Assembly: GCA_013423325.1 (NCBI GenBank)
Contig: BLJB01000487.1
Coordinates: 1-64,000, forward strand
Length of the DNA: 64,000 nt
Reading direction: 5' to 3'
Source of the DNA: Usnea hakonensis
Lineage: Eukaryota; Ascomycota; Lecanoromycetes; Lecanorales; Parmeliaceae
The position numbers and the translations under genes were made by a program. Shown here one piece after another: positions 11,823 through 22,544 of the stretch. The stretch's first letter is position 1, and each line of letters opens with the position of its first letter. Below the pieces are notes generated by a model, which was given only the letters and a program-made list of their open reading frames with translations, had not been told where the DNA came from and did no database searches.

Positions 11823-13614
11823 ATGTATACTACCAGGATCTTGTCTTCCCTGCTCCTCAGTCTGTTGGCCAAAAGCCTGTTCGCCCTCCCGTATATCTTC
11901 CAACGAGTTGTCAACGATACGACAGCTCTGGCGCCCACTATTTCAAGTGTGCAACAAAGCTTGGGACCTCTACTCTCTAAAGGCGCCACGCTCTACTTTC
12001 CAGGCACCCCGCAGTTCACGAATGCCACCAGCAGGTGGAGCGCATACGCGGAGCCCCAGATTGCGGTAGTTGTTGAGCCAGCGACTGCGAAAGATGTCTC
12101 AACGACGGTGCGATCTCTTGAAAAAGCTATCCGACCGTCAATACGCATGGCTGACTCTTGAATCAAAGGTCGTGTATGCAGGAAAGCATAATATCCCATT
12201 TCTTGCAGTGAATAAAGGTCATGGCTCTACTAGTACACTAGGAAATGCCCACAACACGATAGAGATTCATGTCCGTGCTCTGAACAGTATTCAACTCAAC
12301 AGCGATGGAAACTCTGCCAGCGTTGGTGGTGGCACCTACAATCAAGAGATCATTGATTATACTTGGAGCCATGGAAAAGCGTCTGGTGAGATTGCAAGTA
12401 TCCTACAGAGCTTTATCAGCTAATACACATTGTCTGACACAGCCTCGGGAAGCTGTGCGTGTGTCGGTCTGATGGGAGCTGCGCTCGGAGGTGGCTTGGG
12501 CCGATATCAAGGTTTCTACGGTCTTTTGGCAGACAACATTGTCGATGCAGACCTTGTCTTGGCGGATGGCAGCGCAATTACCGTCTCTGACAGCTCCCAC
12601 TCCGACCTATTCTGGGCCCTCAAAGGAGCAGGTCATAACTTTGGCATTGTCACCCGATTCACGCTCAAGACCTACAAATCTCCTATCCAAGCCTGGTACT
12701 TCGCTCAATTCGTATTCACGCAGGACAAGCTGGAAACCTTTGCGGCGACCGTCAATAAAATGATGAACAACGGAACTCAACCAAAGGAGCTGATGAACTA
12801 TTTCCTCTACGCCTGGAATCCAGCAATCAGCACCACAGAGGTAAATTAGCGCGTCCATAGACGTTAGCAATGTGGAGCTGACAACATCTAAGCCTGTCAT
12901 TGTATTCACTATCTACTACGTCGGAACCGCAGAACAAGCCGCTGTTTACACAGCGCCCTTCCTCGCGTTGGGACCAAGTTTCCACAACGATTCCAGCGTA
13001 CCCTACCCCACGCTAGCTAGCGCTACTGGTCTTGGAGACAATGACTTCTCATGTCAGCACGGCTATAATCGGCTCCAGTATCCTGTCGGCCTATTGACAT
13101 ACAACATCTCAAACCTACGGGAGGTATATCAAGTATACAAGCAGCAGACACTAAGCACGCCCGCACTCAATCTATCGACGGTTGCTTTTGAAGGATACTC
13201 GCTAGAAGGCGTGAAGGCTGTACCCTCTGACTCAACCGCGTATCCTCATCGTGAAGATAACATCCTAGCGTGAGCGAACCCCCCCCCGGCCCCACACTCA
13301 GACGTGGGATGCGTTCCTTCTTTCCCTCAACAGTCAGCTCATTATCGCCGCATAATAGATCCATTCTTGCCGTCTACGAGCCAGACTCAGCCCTCGATTC
13401 TACCGCTGTCACTTGGGCCCGTCAGGTCAGAGATACGATCCAGTCAGGCCAGCCTGGGCGACAGCTTAATGCATATGTCAACTACGCCTTTGGCGACGAG
13501 ACGCAGGAGGAAGTCTACGGGTACGAGCCTTGGAGGCTGGAGAGACTGCGTGCTTTGAAGAAGGAGTATGATCCCTTGGGGAGGTTCAATTTCTATGAAC
13601 CAATCGAGGTGTGA
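11823..13614 (+). CDS. Secreted FAD-linked oxidoreductase (BBE-like), copy 2
   Basis: Exons are 11823-12107, 12169-12385, 12443-12840, 12893-13269 and 13338-13614, for 517 aa. MYTTRILSSLLLSLLAKSLFA is a signal peptide. NKGHGSTS carries the probable FAD-binding His. SGSCACVGLMGAALGGG contains the cysteine position used for a second flavin bond. The protein ends in the BBE motif VNYAFGDE, then YGYEPWRLERLRALKKEYDP. I chose the ATG at 11823 over 11793 because it gives a clean signal peptide. The last splice (acceptor at 13337) was chosen to keep frame. It resembles fungal carbohydrate or metabolite oxidases; the substrate is unknown. It differs from copy 1 in the flavin-binding loop, so it is not a recent duplicate. 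Confidence 0.87.
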
Positions 13615-14057
13615 GCGTGCGCTCGCTCGTTTGTCCCGAGGTGGTTGGCTCTCGCTGTACTGTCCCTTTATGAGGCTTGCGTTCTTTTGTACTGGTGAGT
13701 CATAGATTGGAGGAATGAGCTCATGGGATGAGTAGAGGCGTTTTATAGCAAGTTTAGTTTCTGTTTCACGGTGACGAAGGCTTTGAGAATGCAGCTCAGC
13801 TTCATGGTCCTGTCTAGGCTCAAAAGTTGTACACGATGTTAACACGGGGGCTTTCCACTGGCTGTCTTTCCCTGTTGCATCTCTAGATAAAGCTTGCATG
13901 CAATGCTTGAATTTGCACATGCTTGGCTTGATTGACAGCGCTGCGAAGAGAGAAGCACTAACCAGGCCTTCAAGCTCTTTTGCAGCATACGATAGACGTC
14001 TAGCATCTACAGCAGACCCATCCGAGCATTTAGGCCAAGGGAAGCAAACATGCATCA
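13615..14057. other. Convergent 3' intergenic region
   Basis: This is the 3' space between the second FAD oxidase (+) and the SDR (-). No gene was recognised. Confidence 0.45.
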
Positions 14058-15173
14058 TTAAGCAAATTCATTCGCCACCGGAATTTGCCCTTTCAAAGCT
14101 TCGATAACCTCGTTCCAGACGCGGCGCTGCATCTCTTGACCTTCATCGCTAGTCACGACGGGGCTCAGTCTACACAGCCATCTCCACGTCAGCTTCTGAA
14201 CGAAATTACTCTGCGATACGGCGCTCGCGCGCATGGGGTGCCAGAAACGGAAGACTTACGCTTGAAAAGTATCATGAGCCCAAAGTCTCCCATGCCCCTC
14301 CTCCCCAACCATGCACGCGCTGACCAGTGATCGACTCCCTTGTTCTGCCGTCCGCGCCAGCAAACGCAAGTATACAAACGCCAGCACGCGTAGCGCCAGA
14401 CTATCAATGTTGCGCGTCAAGCTCGTAGCTGTTGCCCCCGGGTTAACGGAATTGATAATCACATTGCCTGCGCTACTCTCTCTTTGCACGTCGAATCTTG
14501 CAGCAAGCTCGTTGACGGCATACATGAGGAATAGTTTCGAAATGTTGTACTGCGGCTCCACACCAGCGAAATGATCGGATTGGCTGTAGTATTGTAGCAG
14601 GTTTGGTTCATTGCGTACAGAGAGCGATATGTTTGCGAATTCATAATTGCCCGAGGAGACGAAACATATGTATGATGCCTGTGGCGCGTCTTGGTCTTCC
14701 TTGGATCCGGCCGCGGTGGACTCCTTAAGTATCGGCAGCAGTAGGATTCCCAAGAGCACGGTAGACAGCACATTGACCTGCAATGTCTCCTCATATCCCT
14801 CGGGAGATTTTCTATAGTTCGGCTGCACAACTCCGGCATTCAATAGCGCAATGTCGAGTCTCGGTAACTCGCCCTTGACCCTCGCTACCAACGCTCTCAG
14901 ACTGTTATAATTTTTCATGTCCAAGTCCCATACCCGTACAACACCAATAACTCCTGTCAACTCCTCTATGCGTTTCGCTGCGGCTTCACCCTTGGAGAAT
15001 GACCGGCATGCTAGGATTACGGTTGAGGCGCCTAAGGCTGTGAATTTCAGGGCTGCTTCGAAGCCGAGGCCGCAGTTTGCTCCAGTGATGAGGACCGTTT
15101 TCCCGCCGAATGACGAGGTTGGGTTTGACGGTGGGTAGAGTTTGTCGTGAAGGAGGGAGTAGAAGAAAGACAT
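14058..15173 (-). CDS. Short-chain dehydrogenase/reductase (retinol-dehydrogenase/WWOX-like)
   Basis: Two exons on the minus strand, 15173-14260 and 14169-14058, give 341 aa. The Rossmann motif TGANCGLGFEAA binds NAD(P). LLNAGV is the structural NAG motif. The active site is Ser in FVSSGNYE and Tyr/Lys in YNISK. The small second exon supplies the conserved tail (SPVVTSDEGQEMQRRVW) that a single-exon reading would miss. Members reduce or oxidise carbonyl/hydroxyl groups of small lipophilic substrates. It closes the group of tailoring enzymes, but membership is inferred only from proximity. Confidence 0.87.
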
Positions 15174-15798
15174 GGTTGCGTGATTGTTGTTGATGAACGG
15201 ACTGGCACGCTGTCATCGCTTCGAATGGTGGTTGGTCAGTATGGGATTATAAAGACAAAAGATCAGTAGAAAGTCCTGCCACGCCTATTTTTTTTTTGAA
15301 TAGAGGACATGTTGACACCCTGAAGCTGCATATATGCGAGGATCGAAAAACCCGAAAACGGTCGGTCGTAATCCGTTTGGACTTCAAGAAGCCGATACTT
15401 GCGATTTACTGGCGCCCACGATGGCATACTGATGCACTGTACTGGACATAGACCGCTGCATCAGCTCATCACAGCGATGAAGAAAAATCGTAAGTCTTGA
15501 ATTATATGTGTCGACAAGAAATGCTCAATTGTTGGGATGGTAATGTTCGAGTTGCGGGAGGTGGGGGATCAGGGGGACTACTTTACCTTACCTTATACGG
15601 AGGACTGCACCAAAAGTCCTGCCACAAAGCCCTAACCCTATCTTCGGAAGACGGCCCCAGTTTTGGGTGTAGAGCATTATCCGAAGAGTCTTGGCATGCG
15701 CACTTGAACCAACCCGAAATGGCCTGGTGCAGGATCCAACTCATTTGCAAGGCCGAGGCATAGGTTGTCACAGAGGTAAGGTAAAGCAAAAGTACCTT
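15174..15798. other. Divergent promoter region of SDR and GTPase
   Basis: No gene was seen. A T tract occurs near 15290 and a repeated CTTACCTTA-like string lies at about 15585-15595, followed by related pyrimidine/purine motifs upstream of the GTPase start. Confidence 0.45.
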
Positions 15799-16557
15799 AT
15801 GGACGACGCCCCAACAATAACCATCCTCCTCCTCGGCGATCCCGACAGCGGCAAATCCACCTTTCTCTCGTAAGTCCACCTGTCCCTCTTCTCCCCCAAT
15901 TTCCTTCCAAAATAGAAAAGAAACTCTAACCGTCAAACCCACCAGAAGACTAAGTCATGGCGCCAACTCCACCCGGCAGCAAACGACCGGTCCCTCCCCA
16001 CTCCTGCGCGACAACGATCAACCCTTCATCTGGAACATACGCCTCTACAACCGCTTCTACCGCTTCTCATTCTACGACACCGCGTGCCCGGAGCCGCACT
16101 ACACATCACTATCGCCCGATTTCGTCTTGCTGTGCTACGACATCAGCGATAGGCGGAGCTTCGTGAATGTGCAGCACGTGTGGTTCCGGCGGATGGTAGA
16201 GTCGTATATGAGAGATCGGGACGACATTCCAGTCATGCTGCTGGGGTTGAAGCGGGATCTGCGGCAAGAGAAGCCGGGAGTGATTTATCCGCAAGAGGTC
16301 GGTCTTTTGTTCAATTTTCCTTTCCAAAGCAAGTTTCGTTCGCGAGAAGACGTGACCGGGAGCTGACATTTTTCGAATTTTCTGTTTGCGTGTAGGGGCT
16401 TAAGGTAGCTCAGGAGATGAGGTGTGATCGGTATGCGGAGTGTTCTGCTACGACGGGCGAGCTCATGAGCGAGGTCATCGAAGATATTGCCAGAACGGCG
16501 GCGAAGACTACCACCAAGGCTGGAGGGATGTCCAGTGGTGGATGCATGGTCATGTGA
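15799..16557 (+). CDS. Atypical Rho/Ras-like small GTPase
   Basis: Exons 15799-15869, 15946-16297 and 16396-16557 give 194 aa, normal for a small GTPase. G1 is GDPDSGKST. G4 is GLKRDLR in place of TKxDLR, and G5 is CSATTGE, both Rho-like. G3 is abnormal: the DTAGQE position reads DTACPE, losing the glycine that senses the gamma-phosphate and the catalytic glutamine. The C-terminus CMVM fits a CaaX prenylation box, so it should be membrane anchored. I infer a nucleotide-binding switch with poor or no GTP hydrolysis. Splice sites are standard and nothing suggests a pseudogene. Confidence 0.8.
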
Positions 16558-16949
16558 AGCCGGCCCTACCCTACCACAAGCTCCATTCCCAGACACGCAC
16601 TCCACCACTACCCCCAAACCCAAACAAAGCCCGCATGACACTCCCATCCCATCCAACTCAAACAAAATGACAAAAACCCACACAGTGCCCACCATCAAGA
16701 TCGCACATCAAATAAAAATATGTGTAGCCCTCGCCCATCTATTCCCTACGATTATAATTGTTGTGGTCACTAGTATGATTCGAATCGAATGGAGCCATCT
16801 GTACATACAGTATGTTGAATTGGTCTCCGGGGAGTCCCCAACCAAAGAGGCTACAGTCTACGAATGCTACAACTCTTAGCTAAATCACAAAGTCGGTACA
16901 TTGCAAGAGGGGTATAATCATCATCAGGCCTTCCCGAGTTGCTTGGCAA
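16558..16949. other. Convergent 3' intergenic region
   Basis: This is the 3' space between the GTPase (+) and the E2 enzyme (-). It starts CA/CCA-rich; no gene was seen. Confidence 0.45.
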
Positions 16950-19900
16950 CTAAATACACTCATCCCTTTCTCTCATGAGACCCTCCAAGGACTCAACGTT
17001 CCTTCGTAGTAAGATAGATGCGCCAGTGCTGAGTTTGGCCGGGGTAAGACGACCTTCGCCCATCTCGCCGGTAGCGCTTCCGGAGGTGTTCGTAAAAGTT
17101 TTAGTAGCTAACACTTTTCTTGAATCATCAATGACGCGGCGGAGAAGGTGCGGGCCCGACTGAGATGGGAGATATAGCCAATGAACGACATCTGCCAGAC
17201 CGGGCGGTGTGAGTGTCAAAGCGGTCTTGATAAAGGCCTTGGACATCACGTAGACCTTTTCGCTGTACAATGCGGAAGGCACTTGAGACTCCGCAGAACC
17301 GATCAATACGTCGAAACCTGCTTCGTCTAGTGCGATAAGTCAGCTTCGATGCTTATATGACGCACGAAGAGTCTTGACAGTCGTTCAGATAAATGATATT
17401 AGGTAGCTGAGATTTCACATCATCGACGAAATGCAGCAAAAGCGGCCCTTTCGTACTCGAGCCAAATGCACTCAAGTCATCACTGAACAGGGTCTCGAAA
17501 AATTTTAGTGGGACGCTTACTGTAATACGGCTCTTTCACCAGAACTAGGCCCATCAAGCTCACGAGTATTTGTAGAACGGTTGATCTCTTAGAAGACCAT
17601 GCTTCATGGCGCTCGTCGGCGTCCCAAGTACCTAGGAGACTTAGACAGATCTTGCCGTCTTCATAGAGATTTGGGTTGATGCGCCCCACGCCACCAGTCC
17701 ACGAGTGGAAGAAAGCATCCGGTGGCGACGTGGGAAAGGTTGCATTGAAGTGAAAGTCCACCACGAAAGGAGCAAACTCGTAAGGCGTATCAGAGGGTCC
17801 AACTATCAGTATACGCAGCAGATCAAGTCTGGCTTCCCAGGTCCTCACGAAAATGCCGTCTGGTAAAGAGGATTGCATGATCCTGTGTTCCTTGATAACC
17901 CTCCGCATAAAGTCGGCGGCCAATGGTCGATGTATACCTAAATAATGATGATCCGAGGGTGCCGGGTCCTCAAGTACACAGAAGCGGGGTGGCATTGACG
18001 GATAGCTAGAAAGTGATGGCGGCGTATTACTACTGGAGCTGATTATTGGCGGCTCTAATCCGCCGTCAAAGCGAGATGGTTCATCGTTCGTGATGTCCAG
18101 ATGCTGATCTTCTTCTTCTTCACCAATATCCTCGCTGGATCTCAGCGTATCCAAGGCTTCAACCTGTTCTTCATCTGTAGCCCACATGTCCTCATCATCA
18201 TCGTCGTCAAATTTCTCTCCACCTTCATACTCCACAGAGATGTCGATATTTCTCCCTGATTCTTGATCTGTCTCAACATTCATTTCTTCGTTGTTCATTG
18301 ACATCGCATCGCTGAAATACAAGTCTCCATCATCATCTGTCTCATCGCTATAGTCCGAATCTCCGGTGACAGCGGGAGCAAGGACTGCGATTCGTTCTAC
18401 AGGTACTTTGACCTCACGTACTTCGGAAGCGGCTCCGAGTCGTACAATTACCTCCCCGTCCAGACATAGATCAACGACCTCTCCGATCCATTCAGTCCGT
18501 TGCGAAAGAGAGGTATCTTGCCGGGTTGAGCCGGGATTACCGCCTGCTAGCCCCAAGAACAATTGAGCTCTCTGAAATGGGGCAGTCCAAAGCCCGGGAC
18601 CGAGTGGTGGTGTTTGAGCGATTCTGGAAAATGGAAGCGAACGAGGACCTACGTCCATTGTGTCAATGTCTCCTGTATGGTCCATGGGTAGAGAATGTTG
18701 GGGGCTATTTCCACGATCACTCGATAACGGAGACAGGGTTTCTTCTGGAGCAATCATGACCAGATCGCCTCGCTCCATGGCCAATGCTCCATGGGCAGCG
18801 ATATCATAAAGAGGAATTTCTGAAATCTCGTCAAGCAAACTACCGTATTTCGACGCTGAGTACTGGGAGGCTTTTTCTTCTTCGTCTACATCGATTTCCG
18901 TGCCTTCAAACCATCTAACACGGGCGATCCGCTCTAGAGCGTCGACGGACTGCACCACTCCTACCTTGTGTAGACGCAAGATTGGGACCTCATCACCTAG
19001 CTTCTCCTCGTCTGGGATGTGGGAAACTTTCTCGCCGGGCCACACATCGTTCTCATCGGGATTAAGGTAAGGAAAAATTTGAGTCGAGTCCTCCTCGGTG
19101 ATGGAACAATCTTGCCAACGTATCATAGCCCTCGTGGTCGTTTGCACGACCTCGAGCACGTTCATGTCGAACCCTTGCGTGGAAGCACGAGGTATTCGAT
19201 CAAAGCTGGGCTTCAAGTTGGAGCGAGTCGCACATTCAGAGTTAGGAGCATATTTGATAGTGGCATGGGTGGGATCCCTGAACCTTACTTTATGGCCAAA
19301 GCCAGTATCTGGGCCGTACGAGGTATTTGCCAATGTCTTCGCGGCCAGCTGCGTGGGTAGCTTGCTACGGTCATACACGATGACCCCACCATCCTCGAGC
19401 TCATCAGTATCTAAGGCTGATGGTGGTGTTGGTGGATCTTGTGGAGGCTCTTGAGATCCTACTGGAGATAGCCAGCGAACCTCGACTTGTACGTTCCGGA
19501 CGTCCACTACTGTTCCCCTGGGTGTAATTTCTGGATCATAGGCACCAAACTTCCATCTTCCGCGACGTAGATTGCCTTTCGTAGTCTGAACATGCTGACC
19601 AGGATAGCAAGGTTCAGCTGGAAGAAATTGGGGTATACCCATAACCGTAGTATGTGTTCTCGGACGGTGCTGATAGTAGCCCGCACGATCTAGGCGCTGC
19701 ACGAGCTCATGGGACGGAGTTCCCACGATCCAATAGGGCTCCTCAAGTTCTTCTGGGCTCTCAACAGTGACAACGCTATCATTAATGAGACGAATGGTGA
19801 CTTCATCATGAACTGATCTTACTTCACCGACCCAGCCTTGGTAAATCAGGGTATCCTCTTTACGATATCTGTTCCAGAATTTCAATTCCGAAGCAGGGGC

Positions 19901-20461
19901 TTGAAGCAGAGGTGATACTGCCATGTCCAATGGAGCGAGCCCCTCTGTCTCGGAGCTTGGAAGCGCTGGAAACCCATGAGAAATTTTAAGACTAGATGTA
20001 GTGGCCTTTTTCGCACTACGCTTTGGGGCATCAGGTCCATGAGATGGCGTATAGCCTTGAATTTGAGGATGATGCTGCCTCGAAAAATCCGGTTGACTGC
20101 AAAGAGGTTGCAAAGAGCAAGTAAGAGACGTATTTATCACGATTCCGCTCTGTGTATCTGAGAGCTTCTTTTTGACAACATCTCCAGCAGCAAGAGATCT
20201 ATCTATCAGTAGGAGAGAGTTTTCAGCAACAAGACAGTAGCCATCAATATCCTTCCTGAAAGCAAGGACCACAAAGCCAGAAGTAAGCTTCTCGTCCTCG
20301 AACCATGCTTTTCGAACCTTCAAGGGCAGGTCCTTGTGTACGTAACATTCGAATAAACCCTCAGACGAGGAGTCGATGTCACTCCAAGTACGCTCGACTG
20401 TGCCAACGATTGCCAGATCCGCTTTGAAAGCACAAATGTCTTCGGCGAAGAAAGTGGACAT
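16950..20461 (-). CDS. UBE2O-like giant E2/E3 ubiquitin-conjugating enzyme
   Basis: Exons on the minus strand, 20461-17521 and 17326-16950, give 1105 aa. The start MSTFFAED is the first ATG; the frame extends upstream only from a TTG. The N-terminal two-thirds carries SH3-like substrate-recognition segments (for example YQGWVGEVRSVHDEVTIRL and GEVVDLCLDGEVIVRLG), followed by an acidic stretch. The UBC domain starts near residue 840; its catalytic cysteine is in GKICLSLLGTW. The 194-bp intron interrupts the conserved EPYYNEAGF sequence; the second exon carries the C-terminal helices. In animals UBE2O acts as a hybrid E2/E3 on orphan ribosomal and haemoglobin proteins; a similar quality-control role is inferred. 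Confidence 0.9.
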
Positions 20462-20795
20462 GCTGCCCTGATACAAGATTAGATATGGTGCGGTCAGTCC
20501 GCTTTTGTACTATCTGACGAACCTTGCTTTTCTAAACGACTGACTCAAAAACGATTAGAAAAGGAGGGTGGGTACATATGATATGAAAAGTGACACATGC
20601 GCGAGCCTCAGAATATCACGTGGCGGCAGGAGCAATCCAATTCCGGATGATTCTTTCACCCGCGTAAATGCTCTTAGCGCGCCTTACTCGTACTCCGTAA
20701 AGTAACCTGATGTACCTTATGTATTGTAACCTTAATTAAGTACACTAGCCAAGATTGGTCAGCCGTTCAATTCTTTTGAACCGTCGTCCCATATT
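20462..20795. promoter_or_regulatory. Bidirectional promoter, UBE2O-like gene and seryl-tRNA synthetase
   Basis: These 334 bp lie between two head-to-head housekeeping genes. They contain a CACGTG E-box at 20617-20622, a core site for fungal bHLH factors. Co-expression is possible but not shown. Confidence 0.45.
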
Positions 20796-22304
20796 ATGAT
20801 AAAATGGAAACTGCAAGCTCTCATGCCAAATAGAAAGCTCTTCAATGGGTACATGAGCCGTTCTTTCTCCCAATGCCGTCTCAGAAGTCGTGAGAATTTG
20901 CCCTCCATTGCTCCTCGGTCTTCCATCAACCTTAAACACGTCCGGCAGAATCCCGAACTCTACTCCCGGAACTGCCTCGAGCGCAACTACAAAGCTCAAA
21001 GCGACAGTCCTTCCAAAATCGTCAAGCTACACGATGACTGGTCCCAATCCCAAAAAGATACGCGCAGACTGCGGGAAAAGAACAATGCCATCATAAATCA
21101 GCTATCTCAGTCTAGAACTTCCAGCAGTGTTGACGGAAGGGAAAAAGATGGACAACAAAGTCAGAGAGTGCAACTGTTGGAGGAGGCCCAAACCTTGAAG
21201 AAGGAGTTATCGGCCATCGACGCTTTCGAAAGGCAGCTCATCAACGAAATCGAGCATCTAGCAGCTGAGCTACCAAACCTTACGAGCAATGAAACGCCCA
21301 GAGGCAGTGAGCCGAAGCTCTTGGGATATATCAACCAATCTTCAGACTATCAGTCCAAATTTTCCGACAGGACATGGAGAAATCATGTTCATATCGGCAC
21401 CGAACTAGACCTGCTAGATTTTGCTGGCGCAGCTACAACGACCGGGTGGGGGTGGTACTATCTCAAGAATGAAGCAGCGCTACTCGAGCAGGCATTGGTA
21501 CAATACGCTCTTAAGATAGCTATGCAGCGGGGTTTCTCGATCGTGACGCCTCCCTCGATAGTCTACTCGCACATTGCCTCAGCCTGCGGTTTCCGGCCTC
21601 GTGATCAGGGAGGGGAGCAGCAAGTCTACGATATACAGCAGAGTCAGAGGGATCAAGAGAAGGGCGAACCGTCTCATACCCTCGCAGGAACGGCTGAAAT
21701 ACCCCTTGCTGGGATGAAGGCGAATATGGTCATTGACAAGGCGGACTTGCCGATCCAGCTGGTTGGGCCAAGTCGATGTTACAGAGCTGAAGCAGGTGCC
21801 AGGGGGGTGGACACAAAAGGATTGTACCGCGTTCACGAGTTCACCAAAGTGGAGATGTTTGCTTGGACGATTCAAGGAGACGAAGACGGAGTTTTCCAAT
21901 CTATGCTCGCTATTCAGAAAGAGATACTCCAGAGCCTGGGGCTACACTGTCGCGTACTCGAAATGCCATCGACAGACCTGGGCGCCAGCGCCGTCAGAAA
22001 GCAAGATATTGAGGCGTTCTTCCCGTCTCGGCGTGAGAAAGATGGCGGATGGGGCGAGGTCACCTCGACGTCGATCTGTACTGACTACCAGACAAGACGA
22101 CTGAACACGAGGATACGAAATCTTGCGGGATCTCAGGCCAAAATGGACTTTCCATCCACTATCAATGGAACAGCTTTGGCTGTGCCCCGAGTGCTCGCTG
22201 CGCTATTGGAGAATGGCTGGAATGAGGAAGAAAAGAGTGTGAGGATACCGCAAGTCCTTTGGCCATGGATGCATGGGGTGCAGGCCATCAGGAAAACTCG
22301 GTGA
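20796..22304 (+). CDS. DIA4: Seryl-tRNA synthetase, mitochondrial type
   Basis: This is a single exon of 502 aa. The Arg/Lys-rich, acid-poor N-terminus (about residues 1-35) looks like a mitochondrial presequence. Next come a coiled-coil tRNA-binding arm (about 65-160) and a class II catalytic core. TAEIPLAG, motif 2 (CYRAEAGARG, then RVHEFTKVEMF) and motif 3 (NGTALAVPRVLAALLENG) are all intact. It charges mitochondrial tRNA-Ser with serine. The yeast organellar enzyme is Dia4. No internal oddities were seen. Confidence 0.92.
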   Translation: MIKWKLQALMPNRKLFNGYMSRSFSQCRLRSRENLPSIAPRSSINLKHVRQNPELYSRNCLERNYKAQSDSPSKIVKLHDDWSQSQKDTRRLREKNNAIINQLSQSRTSSSVDGREKDGQQSQRVQLLEEAQTLKKELSAIDAFERQLINEIEHLAAELPNLTSNETPRGSEPKLLGYINQSSDYQSKFSDRTWRNHVHIGTELDLLDFAGAATTTGWGWYYLKNEAALLEQALVQYALKIAMQRGFSIVTPPSIVYSHIASACGFRPRDQGGEQQVYDIQQSQRDQEKGEPSHTLAGTAEIPLAGMKANMVIDKADLPIQLVGPSRCYRAEAGARGVDTKGLYRVHEFTKVEMFAWTIQGDEDGVFQSMLAIQKEILQSLGLHCRVLEMPSTDLGASAVRKQDIEAFFPSRREKDGGWGEVTSTSICTDYQTRRLNTRIRNLAGSQAKMDFPSTINGTALAVPRVLAALLENGWNEEEKSVRIPQVLWPWMHGVQAIRKTR

Positions 22305-22544
22305 TGAGAAGTGACCCAAAGCATCAACAGTTGAAATATCAGCCGCTGAGCCGTACGAATCAAGCGCAACAGCCTCACTTACAGCATCATTTGACTGCGA
22401 CTGTATGTGAAGATCGTATACATTAGCCTACAGTAACGCTCCGATCGTGGACCCGTAGCCGCAACGCCCAGCATGAAGCAGCGGAGAGTCGTCTATGTAA
22501 CACACGCTTAGATGTACAGAAGCTCAAAACGAAGTCTCCCTCCC

